The notes: generated from the sequence alone by a model not told the origin. A stretch of DNA of 64,000 bases from Zymomonas mobilis subsp. pomaceae ATCC 29192 (GCF_000218875.1 NC_015709.1:372001-436000), one strand, 5' to 3'. Counted from the stretch's first letter, positions 8,904-17,961 are shown. Made by a program: numbers and translations.

Positions 8904-9325
8904 TCAGTATATCCTTAATATGGTCTTTTTTAAAAGGATCATGGCGTCCGATTGCCTGTATTTCAGCAATTATCTTGGTAATAGCGCTTATTCATCACGA
9001 CGGCTATCGTCGAGGTCGCCATTATCAAAAAGCCCAATATGAAAAGGCCATCGCGCTTGTTCAAAAGCAGGCCGCTAAAGCGCAACAACAGCTTAATACT
9101 CTGGCCAATACAGCCCTTCAGAAACAACAGGATCAGGCTCAGAAAATAAGGATTATTAGAGAAAATGTGCAAAAAGTGGTTGCGCAGCCGATTTATCAAA
9201 CTCTTTGCGGTAATGCTGCTGCTACCCGCTTGCTCGACAACGCACGTCGTGCAGCCAATGCCGGACTTACCAATCAGCCTGATGACGCCTCCCCCAACGC
9301 TGCCAGCCTTTCCGCACAACCCTGA
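8900..9325 (+). CDS. Rz-like inner-membrane spanin (i-spanin)
   Basis: A 141-residue protein with one membrane segment near the N-terminus (about residues 17-31, PIACISAIILVIALI), then a long charged and Gln/Ala-rich region (about 38-95) that should form a periplasmic coiled coil, and a Pro/Ala-rich tail. A conserved-looking YQTLCGNAAATRLLDNARRA block near 99-118 resembles the end of Rz-type proteins. Rz subunits pair with an outer-membrane lipoprotein to fuse the two membranes in the last step of phage lysis. Its ATG overlaps the holin stop by four bases. The partner gene starts inside it in another frame, which is a hallmark of Rz/Rz1 pairs. Confidence 0.82.
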   Translation: MISISLIWSFLKGSWRPIACISAIILVIALIHHDGYRRGRHYQKAQYEKAIALVQKQAAKAQQQLNTLANTALQKQQDQAQKIRIIRENVQKVVAQPIYQTLCGNAAATRLLDNARRAANAGLTNQPDDASPNAASLSAQP

Positions 9326-9467
9326 CAATAGCTTGACAGCAGCGCAGTGGATGGAAGGCAGTGTTAACCTTTATCAGGTCGCCGGTAGTATCAGATTACA
9401 ATTATTGGAATTACAGGCCGCCGCAGAAGTTCAGAAAAAATTATCTTTAAAAGATAATAGCCATTAA
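9165..9467 (+). CDS. Rz1-like outer-membrane lipoprotein (o-spanin) overlapping Rz
   Basis: A 100-residue lipoprotein read in the +1 frame relative to the i-spanin gene. It starts inside that gene and runs 142 bases beyond its stop. It has a basic N-terminus, a hydrophobic stretch (LFAVMLLL) and the lipobox LPAC with Cys23 as the acylated residue. Ser at the next position favours outer-membrane sorting. The mature part begins with a proline-rich stretch (QPMPDLP, TPPPTLPAFP), the classic Rz1 feature. A weak GAGAAA precedes the ATG. The overlap, lipobox and proline content together make o-spanin the only good explanation. It completes the endolysin/holin/Rz/Rz1 set. Confidence 0.85.
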   Translation: MCKKWLRSRFIKLFAVMLLLPACSTTHVVQPMPDLPISLMTPPPTLPAFPHNPDNSLTAAQWMEGSVNLYQVAGSIRLQLLELQAAAEVQKKLSLKDNSH

Positions 9468-9478
9468 TAATTCTAACC

Positions 9479-9521
9479 TATTCTACGCCTGTATTTTTTA
9501 TTTCTATACAGGCGTAGAATA
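9479..9521. terminator. Long perfect hairpin between the lysis cassette and the P1 peptidase
   Basis: A perfect 16-base-pair stem (9479-9494 with 9506-9521, core TTCTACGCCTGTA) with an 11-base T-rich loop, placed between two convergent genes. It probably ends transcription in both directions, but neither side has a proper T run after the stem. Confidence 0.6.
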
Positions 9522-9539
9522 AAACAGAGACAACCATTA

Positions 9540-10550
9540 TTATTTATTGGCATGGTAAACAGCGCGCGCGATAGCACGCGCCACACAATCAGCGGCAGCC
9601 GATCCAATGCGGGCCACTTCGATATTCGCCATTTTGTCCTCCCCTATATCAATAGCACCGGAAGAAAGCGCAAATAAACTATCCCCATCAAAAGGGGTAT
9701 GAACAGGGCGTACGGCACGAGCAAACCCGTCCTGTGCCATTATGGCCAATCTTTTGACTTGGTTTCGGTTAAGCTTGGCTGTTGTTGCGATTACCGCTAA
9801 CATCGTATTAGCCCCTCCCTTTAGGCGAGCCATATCCGTAAGTCGTCCTTCATCTGGAAAAATATCGGGATTGGCCAAAAAAGAACTATCCGGTCTTTTC
9901 CCACCAAATTCTTGACCAATTTCAAAAGGCCATGCCCAAAAACTTTGGTTATCTGCCATGTAAGGAGAACCAACAGGATTGGCAGCAACAAGCGCGCCGA
10001 CAATCAAGCCCCCCCCTAAATCCAGTGAAGCCGAGCCAATACCGCCTTTCACATGGCCCGCCATAGCGCCCCGTCCCGCCCCAACAGATCCTAGACTGAA
10101 ATCCGCGGCTACTGCCTTAAGGGCTTTGACACCCAAGTGATAATAAGGGGGTCGCTTGCCCCAATTTTTATCCCCTTCATTCGCAAGATCATATAATACA
10201 GCCGCCGGAACAATAGGTACTGGATAATGTTGAGGATTGAGTTTTAGTCCCTCACCGCGATAGGCTAATTCTACAGTAACAGCCTCCGCGGCAGCTAATC
10301 CAAAAACAGAACCGCCGGTAAACACAAGTGCATGAAGACCCCCGACAAGATTTTCAGCATCTAAAACAGAGGTTTCCCGTCCCCCAGGCCCCCCGCCGCG
10401 AATATCAACCGCCGCTGTCCATAAAGAAGGACATGTAATCACTGTTACTCCGCTGACAACGGCTTCATCATGCGCTTGACCAACAAGTATCCCTTCAACA
10501 TCCGTGATAAGGTTACGTAGGCCGGGCATGGGTCTTTTAATTTTTTCCAA
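9540..10550 (-). CDS. P1 family peptidase (DmpA/BapA-like aminopeptidase)
   Basis: A 336-residue N-terminal-nucleophile hydrolase of MEROPS family P1 (L-aminopeptidase/D-esterase group). These enzymes cut themselves to free a catalytic Ser or Thr and remove N-terminal residues from small peptides, amides or beta-amino acid peptides. Visible signatures are FTGGSVFGLAAAEAV near 78-91, GSVGAGRGAMAGHVKGGIG near 154-172 and the likely self-cleavage point Asn248-Thr249 in GGANTMLAVIATTAKL, followed by AQDGFARAVRPVHTPFDGDS. There is no signal peptide. It converges on the lysis cassette and shares its terminal hairpin; no functional link is implied. Confidence 0.86.
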   Translation of the reverse strand: MEKIKRPMPGLRNLITDVEGILVGQAHDEAVVSGVTVITCPSLWTAAVDIRGGGPGGRETSVLDAENLVGGLHALVFTGGSVFGLAAAEAVTVELAYRGEGLKLNPQHYPVPIVPAAVLYDLANEGDKNWGKRPPYYHLGVKALKAVAADFSLGSVGAGRGAMAGHVKGGIGSASLDLGGGLIVGALVAANPVGSPYMADNQSFWAWPFEIGQEFGGKRPDSSFLANPDIFPDEGRLTDMARLKGGANTMLAVIATTAKLNRNQVKRLAIMAQDGFARAVRPVHTPFDGDSLFALSSGAIDIGEDKMANIEVARIGSAAADCVARAIARAVYHANK

Positions 10551-10792
10551 AAGGCACCTTTTATTTAACGAACATCCTGTTTTTTGAAATATAATAATAT
10601 TTTATATAAAAATTAATATTTTTTATAACAACAATCCGATTATGTATTTTACCCAGTATATTAAGCCATATCAGTCCATAGAGAGATCGTTTTAAAAGAC
10701 TTGAGAAGGCGTATTACTATTATGTTTTTTATCAGGATCAAAAAATTTTAATAAAGCCTACAATAACTTATATACATCGCCTATTTTAGAAG

Positions 10793-11605
10793 ATGGTTAT
10801 GAATAGTATTGATCCTCATATGTTACTCAGTGCTTATGCCGCGGGTATTTTTCCGATGTCGGATAGTCGAGAAACCGATGAGGTTTATTGGGTCGAACCT
10901 CGAAAAAGGGGTATCCTACCCCTCGATCACTTTCATCTATCCCGTTCTTTGGCGAAGCTTATTCGTTCTGATCGTTTCTATGTCACGGCCGATAAAGCGT
11001 TTGAGGCTGTTATTGATAACTGTGCAGAGCCGACAGAAGATCGCCTTGACACTTGGATTAATCCCCCCATTAAAGAGGCGTATTGTACCCTTCACCAATT
11101 AGGTCATGCCCATTCTATTGAATGTTGGGATAAAGGTAAACTTGTTGGGGGGCTCTATGGGGTGCGTTTAGGTCATGCTTTCTTTGGGGAAAGCATGTTC
11201 AGTAGAGCGAATAATACCTCTAAAATTGCGCTTGCTTGGTTGGTGGCTCGACTAAAGGTCGGGGGATTTTTACTTCTTGATTGTCAATTTATTACTGACC
11301 ATTTGGCTTCAATGGGTGCCATCGAAATCGAAAGAGATGCCTATTTAAAACAATTAAAGCCTGCCGTTTCTAGCCATTTCTTTAATAAACCGGTTGGCTT
11401 ATGGCAAGCTTTGGATCAGTTGCCCCCTTTAATAAAAACCAAGGCCTCTCTCCCAAAAAATTATGAACTGAGGGCCGGTTTAGGTGAGGGAGATTCTGAT
11501 CGGGATGCAGCAGAATTTTTAGTGGAGTCCTTAGAGGCCGAATCTTTTTCAGCACCGCGTCCTAATGGCGCTCGCATCGTACAGCTTTTAGGCCATACAT
11601 CGTAA
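10793..11605 (+). CDS. aat: Leucyl/phenylalanyl-tRNA--protein transferase
   Basis: This enzyme moves Leu or Phe from tRNA onto proteins with N-terminal Arg or Lys, marking them for ClpAP through the N-end rule. The 270-residue protein shows the family start SAYAAGIFPMSD, WVEPRKRGILPLDHFHLSRSL, GGLYGVRLGHAFFGESMFSR and LLLDCQFITDHLASMGAIEI. It is longer than E. coli Aat (234 residues); the extra C-terminal 45 or so residues ending in IVQLLGHTS resemble the tail seen in sphingomonad Aat proteins. A second ATG two codons in could be the start. Its last 145 bases overlap the convergent DUF2155 gene. Confidence 0.93.
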   Translation: MVMNSIDPHMLLSAYAAGIFPMSDSRETDEVYWVEPRKRGILPLDHFHLSRSLAKLIRSDRFYVTADKAFEAVIDNCAEPTEDRLDTWINPPIKEAYCTLHQLGHAHSIECWDKGKLVGGLYGVRLGHAFFGESMFSRANNTSKIALAWLVARLKVGGFLLLDCQFITDHLASMGAIEIERDAYLKQLKPAVSSHFFNKPVGLWQALDQLPPLIKTKASLPKNYELRAGLGEGDSDRDAAEFLVESLEAESFSAPRPNGARIVQLLGHTS

Positions 11606-12108
11606 TCAGGGCTTTCCACGACATTCAAGGCAGGGGCTTCTTTATAAAGCCAACCTGAAAAGATTTTTTGCCAACGATGATTATATTTAAGGGCTTCAAT
11701 CTGTACAAAAGCCCCTGTCAAATGTTCGTTTTCCCATGGCATAGTCTCTTCACAAGCACGAAGGGTAATCGTGATGTCCTGTAAATGTTCAACATTTCCC
11801 GGACGCATTGTCAAATCCTGTGATTGACCTGTTCTCTTATTCAGAAGCCCTAGAACCGCTGTCCGTTGACTCATGGGTAGCAAGCCTTTTTCGACAGGTG
11901 CAGGGACAACTTCATAATCTGCACTATTCTCGGAAGGCATATCAACCTCTTCCAGCTGGACATTGTCTGTCCCTTCAGAAGAGGAATTTTCTTCATGACT
12001 GTCGAAAAAATTTAGCCATTCTGGACGATTACTTTTTATATCCCATAATAGACCACCAGACAGAAGCACTACTAAAACCAGAAAAACAGCTATTACCCAA
12101 TGTTTCAT
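11461..12108 (-). CDS. DUF2155 domain-containing envelope protein
   Basis: A 215-residue protein with one N-terminal membrane anchor (about residues 4-24), an acidic linker (30-75), and the DUF2155 domain over about 85-180: LNKRTGQSQDLTMRPG, LRACEETMPWENEHLTGAFVQIE and IFSGWLYKEAPALNVVESPDYDVWPKSC, with two conserved cysteines. The Ser/Lys-rich C-terminal tail is encoded by DNA that also encodes the end of aat on the other strand. The start codon overlaps the mlaD stop, so the two are translationally coupled. Pairing with mlaD suggests an envelope role; the biochemical function is unknown. Confidence 0.85.
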   Translation of the reverse strand: MKHWVIAVFLVLVVLLSGGLLWDIKSNRPEWLNFFDSHEENSSSEGTDNVQLEEVDMPSENSADYEVVPAPVEKGLLPMSQRTAVLGLLNKRTGQSQDLTMRPGNVEHLQDITITLRACEETMPWENEHLTGAFVQIEALKYNHRWQKIFSGWLYKEAPALNVVESPDYDVWPKSCTMRAPLGRGAEKDSASKDSTKNSAASRSESPSPKPALSS

Positions 12109-12617
12109 GAAGCCTTATCATTCGTTTGATGAGAAGAATCATTTGAAGGTGTTTTAGCGGTACCACCACTGCTATTCAGATAATGGCCAATCAGCCCCAT
12201 AAGATTCACAGAGCCTTGCGTGTCAAGAATGGTATCACCTTCTTTTAAGAATTTTTCTGATCCACCCGGCATTAAAGAAATATAAGAACTACCTAGTAAA
12301 CTATCAGACGTGATAGCCGCGCTACTATCAGAAGGCACCGGTATGGTAGGATCTAAGGCTAAAGTCATCATTACCTGATAACTTTGCGGATCAAGCTTTT
12401 CTGTTACAACACTGCCTACTTTTACCCCTGCAATTTTTACGTCAGAATCTGAATCGATACCGCCTGCATTAGGGAATAAAGCCTTTATATGGATAGCATT
12501 CGCCGCAACACCACCGCCGGTCTTTTTCCATGCATGAATAGCAAAACCTATGGTTGCAATGATTACCAGCAGGCCGACTAACGCTTCTGCGCCGTATTCA
12601 CGCATAATATTCTTCAT
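12105..12617 (-). CDS. mlaD: MlaD-family MCE domain lipid transport protein
   Basis: A 170-residue periplasmic protein anchored by one N-terminal helix (about 10-28). The MCE domain spans about 40-125: VAANAIHIKALFPNAGGIDSDSDVKIAGVKVG contains the family G-V/I-K-V-G motif and SLLGSSYISLMPG closes it. In the Mla system MlaD forms a hexameric ring that carries phospholipids between inner and outer membranes with MlaE, MlaF, MlaB and MlaC; none of those are adjacent here, as is common in sphingomonads. It is first in an operon with the DUF2155 gene, which overlaps its stop codon. Confidence 0.87.
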   Translation of the reverse strand: MKNIMREYGAEALVGLLVIIATIGFAIHAWKKTGGGVAANAIHIKALFPNAGGIDSDSDVKIAGVKVGSVVTEKLDPQSYQVMMTLALDPTIPVPSDSSAAITSDSLLGSSYISLMPGGSEKFLKEGDTILDTQGSVNLMGLIGHYLNSSGGTAKTPSNDSSHQTNDKAS

Positions 12618-12812
12618 CGGACAGTTACATCTCTTTTCTTAAAGATAAGCTTCTTTTTATAAAAAGGCCTTCCATGATGAAAGCTTTTTAATAGGAACAG
12701 ATATCTATACCCTTATTTTCTTCTCTTATTGTATCCTAAAAAGCGTGAAGGCTTTATGTAAAAGATAAATAGGCTAAATATATTTTGTAAAAATCATCTG
12801 ATCGTTTCAGTT

Positions 12813-13379
12813 TTACATTTCTTTCAAGGCAACCGCCAATAAGCCTTTAGGTCCCTGTGTGATATGAGCATACAGTATTTTACCCATTTGAACTTCATGG
12901 ATACCAGCACGCCGAAAAGTCTCTATATGAACAAAAATATCAAAATTATCGGATATTCGTGTAAAGAAACCATAGCCCTTAGTTCTATTAAACCATTTAA
13001 CCGTAACAGGTTCAAATTCGGTTATATCATCCATGATGGCTAAAGGGGCTGGTTCTATTTTCTGAACTACAGAAACAGGACTACTTTCTGTAGTTGCCGT
13101 TGAAAAATCAAGAGAAAGTATCTTGCAGGCTTTTAAACCCCGTTCATTTTGGGTAGCTAAGCATTCTACGCGTGTACCTTCGGGCAAAGCCCGTCGTCCA
13201 TGCTCTTGTAAAACGGAAAAATGAACAAGGACATCGCCGATCCCCTTGTCCGCCACCAGAAATCCAAAACCTCTGATAATATCAAACCATTTAATATAGC
13301 CCGTAATCGAAAGCGTTTCTAAAAAAGTTGCTATTTTGGGAGGGGGATTAAAAGGATCGTTTGCGTGCAAGTTTAACAT
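12813..13379 (-). CDS. Tandem cold-shock domain protein
   Basis: A 188-residue protein with two cold-shock domains that bind single-stranded nucleic acid. The first (about residues 23-90) has [20 protein letters not shown] and [15 protein letters not shown]; the second (about 123-186) has [19 protein letters not shown] and [13 protein letters not shown]. Both keep the RNP1 KGFGF/KGYGF and RNP2 VHF/FVHI motifs in some form. The start at 13379 is chosen because GAGGAGAAGGAG lies just upstream; a start at 13409 would add ten residues with no good ribosome site. Double-domain Csp proteins are normal in alphaproteobacteria. It is transcribed alone. Confidence 0.87.
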   Translation of the reverse strand: MLNLHANDPFNPPPKIATFLETLSITGYIKWFDIIRGFGFLVADKGIGDVLVHFSVLQEHGRRALPEGTRVECLATQNERGLKACKILSLDFSTATTESSPVSVVQKIEPAPLAIMDDITEFEPVTVKWFNRTKGYGFFTRISDNFDIFVHIETFRRAGIHEVQMGKILYAHITQGPKGLLAVALKEM

Positions 13380-13561
13380 TCTCCTTCTCCTCAAAGACAA
13401 AACTATCATTTCTCGTAGAAATAATGAAGAAGAAATGTAATATCGTTATGAATTTTATGTAAAAATAACAACATTTTTATGATAAAATTTAATTGTTACT
13501 TGTTTTTAGACAACAAAATTTCTCTCAATTTTTTATTTAGGTTATTTCAAACTATAAAAAT

Positions 13562-13592
13562 AAAGCTGTCAGAAAGACAGCTTTATCAAGAC
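13562..13592 (-). terminator. secA terminator
   Basis: AAAGCTGTC and GACAGCTTT form a 9-base-pair stem with a 5-6 base loop at 13562-13585. Read on the minus strand it is followed by TTTATTTTTAT, so it ends the secA transcript about 15 bases after the stop codon. Confidence 0.8.
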
Positions 13593-13601
13593 AAGATAGC
13601 G

Positions 13602-16376
13602 TTAAGATTTTGCGTCGGTAAAGGCCCCATGACAATGTTTATAGCGCTTACCAGAACCACAAGGGCAAGGTGCATTACGGCTTATTTTACCTACCCAATG
13701 GGCAGGATCTGCATCTGATAGGGATTTATTTTGAGCCGCCGCGTCAAGTAAAGCTGTATTCTGATCAACCGTTATTCGATCCCCATCGGCATCGGTCTTA
13801 GCTTGATTTTCAAAGAAAACGTTATCCTGAGCAGCCAGGGCTGCCATAATGTCAGGTGAATTTCTTAAAAATTCTGGTAATTCCGGTAATTCTAATGAAG
13901 GTTGAAAAAATTCGATTCTGTTTAGATTACGGGTTACATCCTCACGAATAGCTAACAACATACGTTCAAATAGAGCAAAAGCCTCATGCTTATATTCATT
14001 GATCGGCGTTTGTTGGGCATAAGCGCGTAGATGGATAATTTGTCTCAGACTATCCAAAACAGAAAGATGTTCTTTCCAATGGTGATCTATGGCTTGAAGT
14101 AGGGTATTTTTTTGGAGATCCGCCCAATGTTCCGACGGAATATCTTTGATGCGATCTTGTAAGGAATCCTCTGCCGCCTGAAACACACGTTCGGCCACAA
14201 TTTCGGGATCAATACCGTCTTCATTCTGCCATTCTTCAACAGGTAATGTTAAATTCAGAATATCCGCCGCTTTTTCTTTCAAGCGCTCTATATCCCATTG
14301 TTCAACATAGCTACCTTCAGGGCAGCATTCTGCAACGAAGGCCCCAATGGTTTCTTCCTGCATTTCTTCAACAAGTTCATGAACAGACGGGGCATCCATG
14401 ATAGTAGCGCGTTGTTCATAAATAACTTTACGCTGCTCATTCATTACATCGTCATATTCAACGACCTGTTTGCGAATATCATAATTACGGGCTTCCACCT
14501 TACGCTGGGCCGTCTCGATGGCCTTTGACATAATCGGGCTAACAATTGCTTCACCATCTGCCAGACTTTTGTTCATCATTTTGGCAAACATCGTCTGAGA
14601 ACCAAAAATGCGTAAAAGATCATCATCAAGGCTTAGATAGAAGCGACTTAAACCCGGATCGCCTTGACGACCGGAACGCCCACGTAACTGATTGTCAATG
14701 CGGCGGCTTTCATGTCTTTCTGTGCCTAGAACGAATAAACCACCCGCATTGATAACCTTTTGTTTCTCTTCTGCGACTTCTTTTTTAATGCGTTCAATGG
14801 CAGCATCCCGTTCCGAGCCTTCTGGCATATCCCGCAATTCATCCGCCACACGAAAATCAACATTGCCGCCCAATTGAATATCCGTACCTCGGCCAGCCAT
14901 ATTGGTAGCAATAGTTACCGCACCAAAACGCCCTGCCTGTGCTACGATATGGGCTTCCATTTCGTGATAACGTGCATTCAGAACCTTATGGGGAACGCCT
15001 TCATGTTGTAAATATTCTGAAAGCAATTCGGATTTTTCAATAGAGACAGTGCCCACTAAGATCGGCTGACCAGAAGCGGCATGCTTCTTGATCGCTTTCG
15101 CTATAGCACGGAACTTATCTTCCATATTTTTGTAGAACTGATCATTTTCATCAGCACGTCGTATCGATAGATTAGTAGGAATGGTAACGACGTTCATTTT
15201 ATATATCTGATGGAATTCCGCGGCTTCTGTAGCAGCGGTTCCAGTCATACCCGCGATACGGGGATAAAGTCTGAAATAATTTTGGAAAGTGATCGAAGCA
15301 AGCGTCTGATTTTCAGGCTCTATTTGAACCCCTTCCTTGGCTTCAATAGCTTGATGCAAGCCTTCTGACCAACGACGGCCTTCCATCATTCGACCCGTAA
15401 ATTCATCAATGATAATAATTTTACCATTTCTAATGAGGTAATCGACATCTCGACGGAACATCAGATTAGCACGCAAAGACTGATTAAGATGGTGGACAAT
15501 CTGGGTATTTTCAAAATCGTAAAGATTGCCTTCTTCCAGCATATCCGCCGCTTTTAACAGCTGTTCTGCTTTTTCAGTGCCCTCTTCTGTAAGAATAACA
15601 TTCTTTTGTTTTTCATCGATTTCATAATCTTCAGCCGTCAATTTTTTTACGATTTGATCGACGGCGATATAAAGATCAGATTTATCATCTGTTGGGCCAG
15701 AAATAATTAAAGGCGTTCGTGCCTCATCAATAAGAATTGAGTCAACTTCATCAATGATGGCATAGTTGAAGGGACGCTGCACCATTTGGGAACGCGAATA
15801 TTTCATATTATCGCGAAGATAATCAAAGCCCAGCTCATTATTTGTCGCATAGGTAATATCAGCCGCATAGGCCTGACGACGCTCTTCATCTGAAATGTTT
15901 GGCATAATAACGCCGACTGTCAGACCAAGAAATTTATAGACTTGTCCCATCTGTTCGGCATCGCGCTTGGCCAGATAGTCATTCACCGTTACGACGTGAA
16001 CGCCTTTACCTTCCAAGGCATTAAGATAGCAGACCAAGGTCGCGACCAAGGTTTTACCTTCGCCGGTACGCATTTCGGCGATTTCACCGCGATGTAAAAC
16101 AATACCTCCGATGATCTGAACGTCATAGTGACGCTGACCCAAGGTACGCTTGGCTGCCTCACGAACCGTTGCAAAAGCCTCCGGAAGAATCTGATCCAGA
16201 GTCTCTCCCTTGCTAAGCCGTTCTTTAAATAGAAGCGTTTGTCGGGCAAGTGCCTCATCATCCAAGGCTGCAATACTGGTCTCGAAACTATTTACTTTCT
16301 CAACAATACGGCGCAGGGATTTAACATAACGATCATTAGCAGAGCCGAATAAAGCCTTGGCAATAGCGCCGAACAT
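13602..16376 (-). CDS. secA: Protein translocase ATPase subunit SecA
   Basis: SecA is the peripheral ATPase that drives unfolded proteins through SecYEG. The 924-residue protein is full length. It has the Walker A region [20 protein letters not shown] near residue 100, the [19 protein letters not shown] Walker B region near 210, the [20 protein letters not shown] stretch, the second helicase domain with [14 protein letters not shown], and the C-terminal zinc-binding and SecB-binding tail [14 protein letters not shown]. Start and length match other alphaproteobacterial SecA. It is a single gene, divergent from argJ, with a 355-base upstream gap containing a terminator-like hairpin on the other strand. 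Confidence 0.98.
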   Translation of the reverse strand: MFGAIAKALFGSANDRYVKSLRRIVEKVNSFETSIAALDDEALARQTLLFKERLSKGETLDQILPEAFATVREAAKRTLGQRHYDVQIIGGIVLHRGEIAEMRTGEGKTLVATLVCYLNALEGKGVHVVTVNDYLAKRDAEQMGQVYKFLGLTVGVIMPNISDEERRQAYAADITYATNNELGFDYLRDNMKYSRSQMVQRPFNYAIIDEVDSILIDEARTPLIISGPTDDKSDLYIAVDQIVKKLTAEDYEIDEKQKNVILTEEGTEKAEQLLKAADMLEEGNLYDFENTQIVHHLNQSLRANLMFRRDVDYLIRNGKIIIIDEFTGRMMEGRRWSEGLHQAIEAKEGVQIEPENQTLASITFQNYFRLYPRIAGMTGTAATEAAEFHQIYKMNVVTIPTNLSIRRADENDQFYKNMEDKFRAIAKAIKKHAASGQPILVGTVSIEKSELLSEYLQHEGVPHKVLNARYHEMEAHIVAQAGRFGAVTIATNMAGRGTDIQLGGNVDFRVADELRDMPEGSERDAAIERIKKEVAEEKQKVINAGGLFVLGTERHESRRIDNQLRGRSGRQGDPGLSRFYLSLDDDLLRIFGSQTMFAKMMNKSLADGEAIVSPIMSKAIETAQRKVEARNYDIRKQVVEYDDVMNEQRKVIYEQRATIMDAPSVHELVEEMQEETIGAFVAECCPEGSYVEQWDIERLKEKAADILNLTLPVEEWQNEDGIDPEIVAERVFQAAEDSLQDRIKDIPSEHWADLQKNTLLQAIDHHWKEHLSVLDSLRQIIHLRAYAQQTPINEYKHEAFALFERMLLAIREDVTRNLNRIEFFQPSLELPELPEFLRNSPDIMAALAAQDNVFFENQAKTDADGDRITVDQNTALLDAAAQNKSLSDADPAHWVGKISRNAPCPCGSGKRYKHCHGAFTDAKS

Positions 16377-16731
16377 GGGCAGTCCCTAACAATTTCAATG
16401 CATGCGATGGATAATAGAACAGACCTGCAAAAGTCTGTTTTTTTAAGCTGATAAACTGACAAGAAGATAGGCAGCCGCCATAATAACGTCAATCATCCCC
16501 CCTGATTGTTATTGCCTCTTTTCTCCTTGATCCACTAGTTTTTCTGATAAAATTGATCTTATCAAGCGGGAAGGTTTAAGGGCATTTTTTATATCTCTAC
16601 CGCTATTTTATTGGTTTTTCGAGCTTTTTATATCATCTATTGAAGAATAAATACTCGTATCCTTAGTAGGGAAACGCTATCAACGCCGTATTACGAACCG
16701 GCCGGTTTATTGTGATTGAAGGATCTTTAGT
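16377..16731. other. secA-argJ intergenic region with hairpins
   Basis: This gap carries the divergent secA and argJ promoters. It contains a plus-strand terminator-like hairpin (AACAGAC/GTCTGTT followed by seven T, 16418-16445) in what should be the secA leader, a second short dyad CAATCA/TGATTG near 16490-16508, and an imperfect copy of the CCCT-N4-AGGG motif (TCCTTAGTAGGGAA near 16660) about 60 bases before the argJ start. GAAGGATC is the argJ ribosome binding site. No ORF is convincing here. Confidence 0.6.
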
Positions 16732-17961
16732 ATGATCGCCAATATTTCCCCGCTTGCGCCCCAGCATTTACCTGAATTACCGGCGATAGACGGGATTACA
16801 TTGCGAGCCGTTTGTGCCGGCTATAAAGATTGGCAACGTAATGATCTTAGCTTTTTTACCTTTGCGCCAGGTACGACGGTCGCTGGCTTAACTACCAAGT
16901 CAGCTTGTCCTTCTCCAGAAGTGGAATGGTGTCGTGCTGCTTTGAAAAAAGGACAAGCAAGAGCATTAGTTGTTAATGCGGGCAATTCCAATGCCTTTAC
17001 GGGGCATCGCGGTCGTGAAGCTGTTGCGGCTATTACAGCGCATGTAGCAGAGCATCTTAATTGTGCACTCCACGAAGTTTTTGTTTCCTCAACCGGTGTT
17101 ATCGGCGTCCCCTTACCGATAGAAACTGCCTGTAAGGGTCTGGAAAAAGCGTTTAATGCACCTTCTGTTGATTGGGAATATGTCGCCAATGCGATTATGA
17201 CAACCGATACTTTTCCTAAAATGTCGGTAAAAGAAATCACCGTCCAAGGAAAAACCGTTAAAGTTGTCGGAATCATTAAAGGTTCAGGGATGATCGCACC
17301 CGATATGGCAACCATGCTCGGCTATATTTTTACGGATGCCGCGGTTTCTTCCGATTTACTCCAGACAATGCTCAATCATGCTAATAAAAAGAGCTTCTCT
17401 TGCATTACAGTAGATAGTGATACCTCTACCTCTGATACGGTTCTGGCCTTTGCTACCGGCAAAGCGGGTAATGTCTTATTACGTGATCCCAAAGATAAAG
17501 ACGCGGAAAATTTACAGCAGGCCATAACTGAAGTCTGTCTGGATCTTGCCCAAAAGGTTGTCAGAGATGGCGAAGGCGCCAGCAAATTTATCTCTATTAC
17601 TGTTACGGGTGCGGTATCCGATGAGAGTGCCCATATCGTGGCCTTGTCTATTGCCAATTCGCCTTTAGTTAAAACCGCTATCGCTGGAGAAGATGCCAAT
17701 TGGGGGCGTGTTGTCATGGCGGTTGGAAAGGCGGGGCAACCCGCTGAACGGGATCTGCTTTCTATCCGCTTTGGGGGCATTGAGGTCGCAGCCAAAGGTA
17801 TGGTGGTGCCTGACTATGATGAAGCGCCCGTAGCTGCCCATTTAAAAGGCAAAGAAATAGATGTCAGCGTAGACCTTGGCTTGGGTGATGGAAGAGCACA
17901 AGTTTGGACTTGCGATCTTACCCATGGGTATATTTCTATCAATGCTGATTACCGTAGTTAA
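16732..17961 (+). CDS. argJ: Bifunctional ornithine acetyltransferase / N-acetylglutamate synthase
   Basis: ArgJ recycles the acetyl group from N-acetylornithine to glutamate in arginine biosynthesis, and bifunctional forms also acetylate glutamate with acetyl-CoA. The 409-residue protein shows NAGNSNAFTGHRG near 82-94, SSTGVIGVPLPIE near 119-131, the self-cleavage site Ala193-Thr194 in MIAPDMATMLGYIF, ITVDSDTSTSDT, and the C-terminal EDANWGRVVMAVGKAG. Thr194 becomes the nucleophile after cleavage into two chains. Whether it is bifunctional is assumed from the family and not shown by sequence. Single gene with its own terminator. Confidence 0.96.
   Translation: MIANISPLAPQHLPELPAIDGITLRAVCAGYKDWQRNDLSFFTFAPGTTVAGLTTKSACPSPEVEWCRAALKKGQARALVVNAGNSNAFTGHRGREAVAAITAHVAEHLNCALHEVFVSSTGVIGVPLPIETACKGLEKAFNAPSVDWEYVANAIMTTDTFPKMSVKEITVQGKTVKVVGIIKGSGMIAPDMATMLGYIFTDAAVSSDLLQTMLNHANKKSFSCITVDSDTSTSDTVLAFATGKAGNVLLRDPKDKDAENLQQAITEVCLDLAQKVVRDGEGASKFISITVTGAVSDESAHIVALSIANSPLVKTAIAGEDANWGRVVMAVGKAGQPAERDLLSIRFGGIEVAAKGMVVPDYDEAPVAAHLKGKEIDVSVDLGLGDGRAQVWTCDLTHGYISINADYRS

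Noticed and set aside
8963-9328. 121-codon minus-strand ORF opposite the i-spanin
   Set aside because: A shadow of the coiled-coil coding sequence; the plus-strand frames carry the signal peptide, lipobox and overlap logic.
7559-9467. Interpretation of the lysis genes as part of a complete prophage
   Set aside because: No integrase, structural, replication or repressor genes lie in the neighbouring 10 kb on either side, and both flanks are ordinary chromosomal genes.
11808-12110. 100-codon plus-strand ORF opposite DUF2155
   Set aside because: Lies fully inside a conserved domain on the other strand and has no family resemblance.
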